Source: Neorhizobium tomejilense
GTDB taxonomy: Bacteria > Pseudomonadota > Alphaproteobacteria > Rhizobiales > Rhizobiaceae
DNA: 64,000 bases
NCBI GenBank assembly: GCA_002968845.1
Contig: PVBG01000011.1
Location: 1-64,000, forward strand
Direction of reading: 5' to 3'
The notes under the pieces are model-generated. The model did no database searches. It was given only the letters and a program-made list of their open reading frames with translations, and was not told the origin of the DNA. Below are positions 8,122-16,635 of this stretch, piece after piece (within the stretch, counting starts at the first letter, position 1; each line of letters opens with the position of its first letter). Both the position numbers and the translations under genes were made by a program.

Positions 8122-9393
8122 TCAGCTCTTTTCGCGCGCCACTGCCTGCCAGCCGATATCGCGGCGGCAGAAGCCGTTTTCCCATTCGACCTGGTCCACG
8201 AGCCTGTAGGCGCGCGCCTGCGCATCCGCGACGGACCCGGCGGTCGCCGTGACGTTCAGCACGCGGCCGCCGGTTGCGACAAGTTTGCCGTCCTTGAGAG
8301 CCGTCCCGGCGTGAAAAATCTTCCCGCCGGCAGCATCCTCCGGCAGGTGGGCGATCCGGGTGCCCTTGTCGTAGGCGCCCGGGTAACCCTTGGAGGCCAT
8401 CACCACGGTCAGCGCGACGTCGTCGCTCCACTCGGCGGAAACCTGGTCGAGCGTTTCGGTCGCTGCCGCATGGAGCAGGTCGAGCAGGTCGCTCTTCAGC
8501 CGCATCATCAGCACCTGGCATTCGGGATCGCCGAAGCGGACATTGTATTCGATCAGTTCCGGACCCTTGGCGGTGATCATCAATCCGGCGAAGAACACGC
8601 CGGTAAAGGGATGGCCGCTTTCGGCCATGCCGCGGATCGTCGGCTCGATGATCTCCTTCATGGTGCGCGCGACCATGTCCGGCGTCATCACCGGGGCGGG
8701 CGAATAGGCGCCCATGCCGCCGGTATTCGGGCCGGTATCGCCGTCGCCGACCCGCTTGTGGTCCTGGGCCGTCGCCAGCGCCAGCGCTGACTTGCCGTCG
8801 GACAGGCAGAAGAAGCTCGCCTCCTCGCCGTCTAGATAGGCTTCGACCACCACTTCGGCACCGGCCGACCCGAAGGCGCCGTCGAAGCAATCGTCGATTG
8901 CAGCAAGCGCCTCGTCGAGCACCATGGCGACGGTGACACCCTTGCCGGCGGCAAGCCCGTCTGCCTTCACCACGATCGGCGCGCCCTGTTCGCGCACATA
9001 GGCCTTGGCCTCGGCCGCGTCGGTGAAGCGGCGATAGGCGCCGGTTGGGATATCGTAGCGGGCGCAGAGGTCCTTGGTGAAACCCTTCGAGCCTTCGAGC
9101 TGGGCGGCGGCGGCGGAAGGACCGAAGGTCGCAATGCCCCTGGCGCGGAGATGGTCCGCTAGCCCGGCCACGAGCGGCGCTTCCGGCCCCACGACGACGA
9201 GACCGATTGCGTTGTCGAGGCAGAAGGCCGCGACGGCGGCATGATCGTCGATGTCGAGCGATACGAGTTCGGCATGATCGGCGATGCCGGGATTGCCGGG
9301 GGCGGCGTAGAGTTTGCCGAGTTTCGGAGACTGGGCGAGTTTCCAGGCGAGCGCGTGCTCGCGTCCACCCGAACCGATCAAGAGAACCTTCAT
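8122..9393 (-). CDS. purD: Phosphoribosylamine--glycine ligase
   Basis: GAR synthetase catalyses the second step of de novo purine synthesis, joining glycine to phosphoribosylamine with ATP in the cytoplasm. The 423-residue product has the N-domain start [17 protein letters not shown], the ATP-grasp region ([17 protein letters not shown]), the signature [12 protein letters not shown], and the C-domain near the end ([19 protein letters not shown]). Length is normal for PurD. The start at 9393 is set by the conserved MKVLLIG; in-frame codons upstream have no similarity. It is monocistronic here. A 146-nt gap before the next minus-strand gene shows nothing recognisable. Confidence 0.97.
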   Translation of the reverse strand: MKVLLIGSGGREHALAWKLAQSPKLGKLYAAPGNPGIADHAELVSLDIDDHAAVAAFCLDNAIGLVVVGPEAPLVAGLADHLRARGIATFGPSAAAAQLEGSKGFTKDLCARYDIPTGAYRRFTDAAEAKAYVREQGAPIVVKADGLAAGKGVTVAMVLDEALAAIDDCFDGAFGSAGAEVVVEAYLDGEEASFFCLSDGKSALALATAQDHKRVGDGDTGPNTGGMGAYSPAPVMTPDMVARTMKEIIEPTIRGMAESGHPFTGVFFAGLMITAKGPELIEYNVRFGDPECQVLMMRLKSDLLDLLHAAATETLDQVSAEWSDDVALTVVMASKGYPGAYDKGTRIAHLPEDAAGGKIFHAGTALKDGKLVATGGRVLNVTATAGSVADAQARAYRLVDQVEWENGFCRRDIGWQAVAREKS

Positions 9394-9539
9394 GTCCTGC
9401 CCTCGCCTGCGCTGAAAACCTTGGCCTTGCGCGGCGGTTAAGGGGAGGGGAGGCAAAGGTCAAGGGCCAAGGCTTAGGTGGCCTCCCATCTTGTGGCCAT
9501 CATGGCGTTTCGATGGGAGGCCGTTGCGTTCGATAAAGG

Positions 9540-9749
9540 TCAGAATTCACCGCGCCGATTTTTGGCGCCACGTCGGATGTCCAGTGTCGTCTGGAAGATC
9601 ACCCTGTTCCGATAGGCGAGGAAAGGCACCGGTTCGTTCCGAAGGGACGCATCGTTCAGCTTCTGTTCGAGATAGGAAATGGCAGCCTCTAGCTCTTCAT
9701 TGGCGACCGCCGTGTCAAATGCCAGTGTCCTGGCGGCGTTTTTGGGCAT
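9540..9749 (-). CDS. Small conserved-looking protein of unknown function
   Basis: The product is a 69-residue, soluble, probably helical protein: MPKNAARTLAFDTAVANEEL, a charged helix (ISYLEQKLNDASLR), and a basic tail (RRGAKNRRGEF). The ATG at 9749 is preceded by GGAG at a 6-nt distance; an alternative ATG at 9761 overlaps that site and is less likely. No motif identifies its role. It lies between purD and tex, and no partner gene is adjacent. It could be a small regulatory or stress protein, but that is a guess. Confidence 0.5.
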   Translation of the reverse strand: MPKNAARTLAFDTAVANEELEAAISYLEQKLNDASLRNEPVPFLAYRNRVIFQTTLDIRRGAKNRRGEF

Positions 9750-9975
9750 TCGTATCTCCATTCGGCCACATCATGCGGCGGAATGATTTTAATAGCCTCT
9801 TGCCGGAGGTGAGAGTGCGTTGGTTCTTTTCCACAGGGCCTTGGTTAGCAATCGGTCATCCCGTGTCTCGTTCCGGCACGGTTGGCGCCAAGCAAATTGT
9901 GGAACCGGCATTCGCCACGTTGCCTTGCCACAAACTTCGACTATGGTCGCGCCTCCCATTTGAACGAGGACGCCC

Positions 9976-12273
9976 ATGGCCGCCGATCTCCGTTTCCTTG
10001 CCGCCGCGATTGCCGCGGAAATCAATGCCCGTCCCGAACAGGCCGCCGCCGCGATCGGGCTGATCGACGAGGGCGCCACCGTGCCGTTCATTGCGCGCTA
10101 CCGTAAGGAAGTGACCGGCGGGCTGGACGATACGCAGCTCCGCAACCTGTCTGAACGGCTGGTCTATCTGCGCGAACTCGAAGCACGCCGTTCCACCATC
10201 GTCGATTCGGTCAATTCGCAGGGCAAGATGACCGACGAGCTTGCCGCAAAGATCGGCAAGGCCACAACCAAGGCCGAGCTCGAAGACCTCTATCTCCCTT
10301 ACAAGCCGAAGCGCCGCACCCGCGCCGAGATTGCTCGCGAGCGCGGCCTCGGCCCGCTTGCGGAGGCGATCTGGGCCAACCGCAGCGCCGATCCGGCGGT
10401 ATTGGCGCAAGCCTATGTCAAGGATGAGGTCGCCGACGTGAAGGCGGCGCTCGAAGGCGCCCGCGATATCGTCGCCGAGACGTTCTCCGAAAATGCCGAC
10501 CTGCTCGGCCGGCTGCGCCAGCATATGCGGGCCGGCGCGACGCTGAAGGCCAGGGTGGTCGACGGCAAGCAGGAGGCCGGCGCCAAGTTCTCCGACTATT
10601 TCGACCATTCCGAACGCTGGTCGACGGCGCCTGGCCACCGCGCGCTCGCCATGCTGCGCGGCTGGAACGAGGAATTCCTGACGCTGACGATCGAAGTCGA
10701 TCAGGACGATCCGTCGCCGGTAAAACCGGCCCAGCGCATCATCGCGCTCGCCTTCGACATCCGTGACCGCGGTGCTGCCGACCGCTGGCTGATGGAAGCC
10801 GCCGGCTGGACCTGGCGCGTCAAGCTCTCGGTCTCGCTGTCGCTCGACCTGATGCGCGAACTGCGCGAGCGCGCCGAAGAGGAGGCGATCCACGTGTTCG
10901 CCCGTAACCTCAAGGACCTGCTGCTCGCCGCACCCGCCGGCTCGCGCACCACGATGGGGCTGGATCCGGGCATCCGCACCGGCGTCAAGGTGGCGATCGT
11001 CGATGCCACCGGCAAGCTGCTGGAAACGACGACCGTCTACCCGTTCCCGCCGAAGAACGACATCCGCGGCACCCAGGCCGAGCTCGCCTCGCTGGTCCGC
11101 AAACACAATGTCGAGCTGATCGCCATCGGCAACGGCACCGGCAGCCGCGAGACCGAAAAGCTGGTCGCCGACATGCTGTTGAACCTGCCTGGGCAGAAGC
11201 CCACCAAGGTCATCGTTTCGGAAGCCGGCGCATCGGTCTATTCGGCGTCGGAAACCGCCGCTCTCGAATTCCCTGGCCTCGACGTGTCGCTGCGCGGCGC
11301 CGTCTCCATCGCCCGCCGCCTTCAGGATCCGCTGGCGGAATTGGTCAAGATCGAACCGAAATCGATCGGCGTCGGCCAGTACCAGCACGATGTGGACCAG
11401 GGAAAGTTGTCCCGCTCGCTGGATGCGGTGGTCGAAGACGCGGTGAATGCCGTTGGCGTCGATTTGAACATGGCGTCTGCGCCGCTGCTCGCCCGCGTCT
11501 CCGGCCTCAGCCGCTCGATCGCCGAGGCGATCGTCGCCCATCGCGACCAGAACGGCGCTTTTTCGAGCCGCAAGGACCTGCTGAAGGTCGCCCGTCTCGG
11601 AAACCGTACCTTCGAACAGGCGGCAGGCTTCCTGCGCATCCCGAACGGCAAGGAGCCGCTGGATTCGTCCGCCGTCCATCCGGAAGCCTATGGCGTCGCC
11701 AAGAAGATCGTCGCCGCCTGCGGCCGTGACCTCCGCTCGCTGATGGGCGACAGCGCAGCGCTCAAGGCGCTCGACCCGAAGCGGTTCATCGACGAGACCT
11801 TCGGCCTGCCGACCGTCAAGGATATCATCGCCGAACTGGAAAAGCCCGGCCGCGACCCGCGCCCGAGCTTCAAGACCGCCACTTTTGCCGAAGGCGTGGA
11901 CGAGATCACCGACCTGAAGCCGGGCATGATGCTCGAAGGCACCGTCACCAATGTCGCCGCCTTCGGCGCTTTCGTCGATATCGGCGTGCACCAGGACGGG
12001 CTGGTCCATGTCTCGCAGCTCGCCGACCGCTTCATCAAAGATCCGCATGAGGTGGTAAAGGCCGGCGACGTGGTCAAAGTCCGCGTCGTCGAGGTCGATG
12101 TGAAGCGCAAGAGGATAGCGCTGACCATGCGCAAGGACGGCGGCGAGGCAGCACCCGCTCCCCGCGGAGACCGCGACGTCCGGCCGGTTAACCCGAAAAT
12201 GATGAAAACTGAAAAACCTTCATCTCAGGGCGCTTTTGGTGCAGCACTCGCAGAAGCTTTAAAACGCAAGTAA
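9976..12273 (+). CDS. tex: Tex-family RNA-binding transcriptional accessory protein
   Basis: Tex is a cytoplasmic nucleic-acid-binding protein related to eukaryotic Spt6. The 765 residues show the N-terminal helical domain ([20 protein letters not shown]), a YqgF/RNase-H-like domain ([19 protein letters not shown], near residue 325), tandem helix-hairpin-helix motifs (about 495-560, [20 protein letters not shown]), and a C-terminal S1 domain (about 645-715, [18 protein letters not shown]). The last 40 residues are a basic linker and tail. Length is typical. The ATG at 9976 starts the family's conserved N-terminus. A strong terminator follows at 12313. Confidence 0.95.
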   Translation: MAADLRFLAAAIAAEINARPEQAAAAIGLIDEGATVPFIARYRKEVTGGLDDTQLRNLSERLVYLRELEARRSTIVDSVNSQGKMTDELAAKIGKATTKAELEDLYLPYKPKRRTRAEIARERGLGPLAEAIWANRSADPAVLAQAYVKDEVADVKAALEGARDIVAETFSENADLLGRLRQHMRAGATLKARVVDGKQEAGAKFSDYFDHSERWSTAPGHRALAMLRGWNEEFLTLTIEVDQDDPSPVKPAQRIIALAFDIRDRGAADRWLMEAAGWTWRVKLSVSLSLDLMRELRERAEEEAIHVFARNLKDLLLAAPAGSRTTMGLDPGIRTGVKVAIVDATGKLLETTTVYPFPPKNDIRGTQAELASLVRKHNVELIAIGNGTGSRETEKLVADMLLNLPGQKPTKVIVSEAGASVYSASETAALEFPGLDVSLRGAVSIARRLQDPLAELVKIEPKSIGVGQYQHDVDQGKLSRSLDAVVEDAVNAVGVDLNMASAPLLARVSGLSRSIAEAIVAHRDQNGAFSSRKDLLKVARLGNRTFEQAAGFLRIPNGKEPLDSSAVHPEAYGVAKKIVAACGRDLRSLMGDSAALKALDPKRFIDETFGLPTVKDIIAELEKPGRDPRPSFKTATFAEGVDEITDLKPGMMLEGTVTNVAAFGAFVDIGVHQDGLVHVSQLADRFIKDPHEVVKAGDVVKVRVVEVDVKRKRIALTMRKDGGEAAPAPRGDRDVRPVNPKMMKTEKPSSQGAFGAALAEALKRK

Positions 12274-12312
12274 ATTTCACGGGCTTCCGGAAAATCTCAA
12301 TCACAGCGTGCG

Positions 12313-12347
12313 GGCCGTCAGCCAGGGGTTTGACGGCCTGTTTTTTT
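12313..12347 (+). terminator. Intrinsic terminator of tex
   Basis: An 8-bp stem (GGCCGTCA at 12313-12320 with TGACGGCC at 12331-12338) is followed by TG and seven T residues, a textbook rho-independent terminator 40 nt past the tex stop. Confidence 0.92.
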
Positions 12348-12443
12348 ATGTCATTTTCATGGCTGCAATGTGCTTGAAAGTCGCACAGAAACGACTAGAT
12401 TTTGGATTAGTAAGGCATCCTTAGTATTCTTGGAGGTGGGTCC

Positions 12444-13700
12444 GTGGCCTCGTCCCTTCACAATCTTCTCAGCAAAATCATCAAGACTGGAACTTTGATC
12501 GTACGCGGTTCGGCCGGCGAGCAGCGTTATGGCGGCGGCGGTGGGCGGTCCGTTTCGATACGCTTTATCGATGAGGCCGCCGAACGCGAACTGGTGGCGG
12601 ATCCTCCTTTGAAGCTCGGCGAGCTTTACATGGATGGCCGTCTCGTCATCGATGACGGCGACATCTACGAGTTCCTGGCGCTTATCAAGGACAATACCCT
12701 CAGCGAAGGCCTGACCTTCGGGATGATCTGGCGCGGCATCGCCCGCGTGCTGGTTTCCCAGTTCCGCAATCGCGTGCCGATCAACCACAATCGGCGCAAC
12801 GTCGCCCATCATTACGACCTCGACGAAAAGCTGTTTTCGCTCTTCCTCGACGAGGACTGGCAATATTCTTGTGCCTATTTCAATCCGCCGGGGATTTCGC
12901 TCGACGAGGCGCAGATCGCCAAGAAGCGCCACATCGTCGCCAAGCTGCTTGCCGAGCCGGGCCAGAAGGCGCTGGAGATCGGCTCCGGCTGGGGCGGCAT
13001 GGCCATGTATCTGTCGGAATCTTCCGGCGTCGATGTGACCGGCATCACGCTCTCGACCCAGCAGCTCAAGATTTCCCGCCAGCGCGCCGCCAAGCGCGGG
13101 CTTGCCAACAGCGTCCGCTTCGAACTGCAGGACTATTATTACTTAGCCCCGGACAAGCGTTACGACCGTATCGTTTCCGTCGGCATGTTCGAGCATGTGG
13201 GCCGGCTGAACTATCAAAAGTTCTTCGACAAGGTGAACGACGTGCTCGCCGATGACGGCGTCATGGTGCTGCATTCGATCGGCCAGCCCTATCCGGCCCT
13301 GATCAACAATCCCTGGATCGAGAAATATATCTTCCCGGGCGGTTACATTCCGGCGATCTCGGAAGTGATTCCGGCGGTCGAGAAGGCCGGCCTGCTCGTC
13401 TCCGACATCGAAATCCTGCCGATGCATTATGCCCATACGCTGCGCCACTGGCGCGAGCGGTTCATCGCCAACAAGGACAAGGCGGCGGCGCTTTACGACG
13501 ATCGTTTCGTGCGGATGTGGGAGTTCTATCTGGCCGGTTCGGAAATGGCCTTCACCCACGAAAGCTTCTTCATCTTCCAGATGCAGATCGTCAAGAAACG
13601 CACGGCCGTTCCCGACAACCGCAATTACATCTACGAGCGCGAGGCGGAGCTCAAGGCCTTCGAAGAAAGCCGCATCCCGCTCGACAAGGTTGCCGTCTGA
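12444..13700 (+). CDS. cfa: Cyclopropane-fatty-acyl-phospholipid synthase family methyltransferase
   Basis: The protein transfers a methylene group from S-adenosylmethionine to the double bond of membrane phospholipid acyl chains, working at the inner face of the membrane. The 418 residues include an N-terminal lipid-binding region, the block DEDWQYSCAYFNPPG, and the SAM site KALEIGSGWGGMAMYL with VSVGMFEHVG downstream. It starts at GTG 12444, with GGAGGTGGG just before it. Rhizobia carry more than one cfa-like gene, so which paralogue this is cannot be told here. A terminator follows at 13743. Confidence 0.92.
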   Translation: MASSLHNLLSKIIKTGTLIVRGSAGEQRYGGGGGRSVSIRFIDEAAERELVADPPLKLGELYMDGRLVIDDGDIYEFLALIKDNTLSEGLTFGMIWRGIARVLVSQFRNRVPINHNRRNVAHHYDLDEKLFSLFLDEDWQYSCAYFNPPGISLDEAQIAKKRHIVAKLLAEPGQKALEIGSGWGGMAMYLSESSGVDVTGITLSTQQLKISRQRAAKRGLANSVRFELQDYYYLAPDKRYDRIVSVGMFEHVGRLNYQKFFDKVNDVLADDGVMVLHSIGQPYPALINNPWIEKYIFPGGYIPAISEVIPAVEKAGLLVSDIEILPMHYAHTLRHWRERFIANKDKAAALYDDRFVRMWEFYLAGSEMAFTHESFFIFQMQIVKKRTAVPDNRNYIYEREAELKAFEESRIPLDKVAV

Positions 13701-13742
13701 ACTTCCGCTTGGTTAACAAGCTGGCAATGGAAATGCGATAAT

Positions 13743-13779
13743 AGAACAGAAATCCCCAGTGGGGTCTCTGTTCTGTTTT
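13743..13779 (+). terminator. Intrinsic terminator of cfa
   Basis: A long stem (AGAACAGA 13743-13750 with TCTGTTCT 13767-13774, plus an inner CCCC/GGGG) is followed by GTTTT. It sits between cfa and the OmpV gene and rules out any OmpV start upstream of about 13790. Confidence 0.88.
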
Positions 13780-13800
13780 GCGTTTTCAGGATCCATTGCC

Positions 13801-14610
13801 ATGTCCCTGCCTCTTCGGGCTGCCCTTTTCATTTCTGTCTTTTCGATCGTTTCTCCCGGCAGCGCCGCGGCCCAGGAAGGCTTCTGGTCCGGCGACTGGT
13901 ACCTGACGCTCGGCGGCGCCGGTTTCGTCGCGCCGAAATTCGAGGGTGACAACGGCCGCAGCCTGCAGTTCTCGCCGATCATCTCGCTCGGCCGCCAGAA
14001 CAGTAAACAGGCACGTTTCTCCTCCCGCAACGACAGCATCTCGTTCGCGCTGATCGACCAGGGTTCGATCCGCGCCGGCGTGGCGGCCAAGCTGATCATG
14101 CCGCGCGACGGCGATACCTCAGATGACCTGAAGGGCCTGAAGGAGGTCAAGCTCGGCGGCGAACTCGGCGGCTTCATCGATATCTATCCGACCGACTGGA
14201 TCCGCGCCCGGGCCGAAATCCGCCAGGGCATCCGCAGCCATGACGGCGTCGTCGCCGATGTCTCCGTCGATGCTTTCACGGATCTTCAGCCGGATCTCAG
14301 GCTTTCCGGCGGTCCGCGGGCGACCTGGGCAAGCAACGGCTACAACGACGCCTATTACAAGGTCACCCCGAGCGAGTCCGCAGCGTCGGGCCTCTCCGCC
14401 TACGACCCGGGCAGCGGCCTGCATTCTGTCGGCGTCGGCGCGGCGTTGACCTGGAAGGCGACCGAACAGCTCGAGCTCACCTCGTTTGCCGAATACAAGC
14501 GGCTGACGGGCGATGTCGCCGACAGCAGCCTGGTGCGCGAGCGGGGTTCCAAGAACCAGCTGATGTTCGGCGTTTCGGCAAGCTACAAATTCGGCTTCTC
14601 GCTTCCCTGA
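13801..14610 (+). CDS. MipA/OmpV-family outer-membrane protein
   Basis: This is a predicted outer-membrane beta-barrel of the MipA/OmpV family. The 269 residues start with a signal peptide (MSLPLRAALFISVFSIVSPG, cleavage near GSAAA-QEG), followed by alternating strands such as WSGDWYLTLGGAGFVAPKFE and a C-terminal ASYKFGFSLP that resembles a barrel-closing strand. The ATG at 13801 is chosen because an upstream in-frame start lies inside the cfa terminator and would bury the signal peptide. It stands alone. Whether it binds peptidoglycan-synthesis proteins, like MipA of E. coli, is unknown. Confidence 0.88.
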   Translation: MSLPLRAALFISVFSIVSPGSAAAQEGFWSGDWYLTLGGAGFVAPKFEGDNGRSLQFSPIISLGRQNSKQARFSSRNDSISFALIDQGSIRAGVAAKLIMPRDGDTSDDLKGLKEVKLGGELGGFIDIYPTDWIRARAEIRQGIRSHDGVVADVSVDAFTDLQPDLRLSGGPRATWASNGYNDAYYKVTPSESAASGLSAYDPGSGLHSVGVGAALTWKATEQLELTSFAEYKRLTGDVADSSLVRERGSKNQLMFGVSASYKFGFSLP

Positions 14611-14689
14611 GGCGTAGCTCTTCTATGCCTTAAGGCGTGAGCGTGCTCGCGACGGAAGGCGCGGCTCTCCCGCGCTTGTGAGGCGACAG

Positions 14690-14723
14690 AGCGCCGGCTT
14701 GACCGCAACGTTCGGCCGGCGCT
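14690..14723. promoter_or_regulatory. GC-rich hairpin before the ubiA-like gene
   Basis: AGCGCCGGC (14690-14698) pairs perfectly with GCCGGCGCT (14715-14723), ending 10 nt before the start codon at 14734. There is no T-tract, so it may be a weak terminator of the porin gene or a translational control hairpin. The function is uncertain. Confidence 0.4.
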
Positions 14724-14733
14724 AGAACCGGCC

Positions 14734-15684
14734 ATGACGAACGCCGACGATTTCAGCGGCCGCGTGGCCGACGCTCCATCCGACAACTGGGTCTACCGCG
14801 TTCTGCCGCGGCCGGCCTGGCCCTATGCGCAGCTTGCAAGGTGGGATCGGCCGATCGGCTGGCAGCTTCTGATGTGGCCGTGTTTCTGGTCAGCGGCACT
14901 GGCGGCGAACGCTGCCCAAGAGGAGGGCGCGTTTTCTCTCGGTCTCCTGCTTTTCCACCTCGTGCTGTTCTTCTTGGGGTCGGTTGCCATGCGCGGCGCC
15001 GGCTGCACCTATAACGATCTGGTAGACCATGACATCGACATGGAAGTGGCGCGCACCCGCTCTCGGCCGCTGCCCTCCGGCCGCGTCTCCCGCTTCGAGG
15101 CCAAGGTCTTCATCGCCGTGCAGGCGTTGATCGGTCTGCTCGTCCTTGTCCAGTTCAACGCTTTCACCATCCTGCTCGGCATCCTGTCCCTGGCAGTGGT
15201 GGCGATTTATCCGTTCGCCAAGCGGTTTACCGACTGGCCGCAATTTTTCCTGGGCGTCGCCTTTTCCTGGGGCGCGCTGATGGGCTGGGCCGCAACGTTC
15301 GGCAGTCTCTCGCTTGCGGCCATCTGGCTCTATCTTGCCGCCATTGCCTGGACGATCGGATACGACACGATCTATGCCCATCAGGACAAGGAGGATGACG
15401 AGCTGATCGGGGTACGCTCGACCGCGCGTCTGTTCGGCGACAATACCAAGCCTTGGCTGATCGGCCTTTACGGCCTGACGCTCGTCTTCCTGCTGCTCGC
15501 TTTCGGATCGGCCGGCGTCGGTTTCCTGGCCTATCTCGGCCTTTCCGCCGCGGCGCTGATGTTCGGCTGGCAGGTTCTGGTCCTCGATATCGACAATGCC
15601 GACCAGTGCCTGAAGCTTTTCAAGTCGAACAACCGGGTCGGCGCGATCCTGTTTGCCGGCCTCGCCCTGTCGCTCGCCCTTTAA
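14734..15684 (+). CDS. ubiA: 4-hydroxybenzoate polyprenyltransferase (UbiA family)
   Basis: This integral membrane prenyltransferase attaches the polyprenyl tail to 4-hydroxybenzoate in ubiquinone synthesis. The 316 residues have about eight membrane helices and both Asp-rich motifs for Mg-diphosphate binding: NDLVDHDID near residue 93 and DTIYAHQDKEDD near residue 211. The block RSRPLPSGRVS is typical of UbiA. Length is slightly above the usual 290 because of a 30-residue N-terminal tail. It is monocistronic, convergent with the DUF6101 gene and separated from it by a bidirectional hairpin. Confidence 0.93.
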   Translation: MTNADDFSGRVADAPSDNWVYRVLPRPAWPYAQLARWDRPIGWQLLMWPCFWSAALAANAAQEEGAFSLGLLLFHLVLFFLGSVAMRGAGCTYNDLVDHDIDMEVARTRSRPLPSGRVSRFEAKVFIAVQALIGLLVLVQFNAFTILLGILSLAVVAIYPFAKRFTDWPQFFLGVAFSWGALMGWAATFGSLSLAAIWLYLAAIAWTIGYDTIYAHQDKEDDELIGVRSTARLFGDNTKPWLIGLYGLTLVFLLLAFGSAGVGFLAYLGLSAAALMFGWQVLVLDIDNADQCLKLFKSNNRVGAILFAGLALSLAL

Positions 15685-15689
15685 TGGAA

Positions 15690-15716
15690 AAAGCCCGACC
15701 GCTTGAGGATCGGGCT
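15690..15716. terminator. Bidirectional terminator between ubiA and DUF6101
   Basis: AGCCCGA (15692-15698) pairs with TCGGGCT (15710-15716). On the minus strand it is followed by TTTTTCC, on the plus strand by CTCTCTC, so it terminates best for the minus-strand gene at 15765. Confidence 0.8.
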
Positions 15717-15764
15717 CTCTCCCACCTTATCGCGCGGGCGGTGGACAAAGGGACAAGCAAAGCC

Positions 15765-16331
15765 CTACCGACGCGCGATAATTTCCTTGCCTTCGATCTT
15801 CATCGTCACGCCGAGGCTGCCGGTGGTGCGGCGGACCAGGAAGCGCGGGCGACGAGCCGCGAAATAGGAATGACGGCGGCGCTGCCTGACGGCATTGGTG
15901 CGCACGTCGCCGATGTGGTTTTCCAGCGGCCGGGCGATGCCGTCGGCTTCCACCATCAGCATTGGAATGCGATAGGCGTCCGACCAGCTCCGCCAGTCGG
16001 CGGCGATGTCGCAGAGGTCGTGGGCGACGAGCAGCGGAATGCACAGATCCGGATCGTCGTGATGCAGTTCGAGCGTGACCGTCACCTCGCCGTCGCCGTG
16101 GTCTATGGCGCGGGCCGCAACCCCTTTGAAGGCGCGGGCGGGCAAGGCGAAGGAGAGTGGCAGGCCGCTTGCGGGAAGGATCTTACGCAGCACGGCGCCG
16201 CGTTCGTCGATGGTGATGGAGACATCTCCTGATGTCTCGCGCAGCGCATAGGTAACCTGCTGCGGGAAACGAGACGGATCGAGCCTGAATGTCGACCCTG
16301 CCCAAACGGGCTTCAGAACAGTGTTGGTCAT
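15765..16331 (-). CDS. DUF6101 family protein
   Basis: This 188-residue soluble protein belongs to a conserved rhizobial family without a known function. Visible blocks are KPVWAGSTFRLDPSRFPQQV at the N-terminus, TVTLELHHDDPDLCIPLLVA in the middle, and a basic C-terminus (RQRRRHSYFAARRPRFLVRR). The Arg-rich tail suggests binding to nucleic acid or an acidic surface, but that is inference. It is divergent from the DUF1217 gene across a 304-nt gap. Confidence 0.75.
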   Translation of the reverse strand: MTNTVLKPVWAGSTFRLDPSRFPQQVTYALRETSGDVSITIDERGAVLRKILPASGLPLSFALPARAFKGVAARAIDHGDGEVTVTLELHHDDPDLCIPLLVAHDLCDIAADWRSWSDAYRIPMLMVEADGIARPLENHIGDVRTNAVRQRRRHSYFAARRPRFLVRRTTGSLGVTMKIEGKEIIARR

Positions 16332-16635
16332 CGATATGCTACCCTTGTTTTACCTGAGAGCCGTTGCCGGTTTCTCTACGGGACTTTTGTCCTCTGATAG
16401 CCAAAGCATAGGGCGGGCCATGTTCGAGACTGCTTAAAAATAGCGGTTAAAGAAGCCTTGCCTGCCTGGATGGTTAGCGAAAGGGCACGCTTTTGGGTTT
16501 CCGGAAGGTGAATCGCGGCATTCCTGTGCAGGCCTGGGACAATCCCGGCGGGACGCCGGAACGCCCAGAAAAGCCCCGGGCAAGGCTAGGTCGCGATGAT
16601 TGCGGCAGCATCATTCCGACTCGTGGGGCCTTTCC
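16332..16635. other. Divergent intergenic region between DUF6101 and DUF1217 genes
   Basis: No supported gene or RNA was seen. It should hold both promoters. A short AT-richer stretch at 16425-16455 is the likeliest promoter zone, but no clear hexamers were fixed. Confidence 0.4.

Noticed and set aside
9856..12048. A 730-codon open frame on the minus strand opposite tex
   Set aside because: It is the antisense shadow of a highly GC-rich gene. It has no family resemblance, and its Arg/Gly/Asp-rich composition follows from the complement of the real codons.
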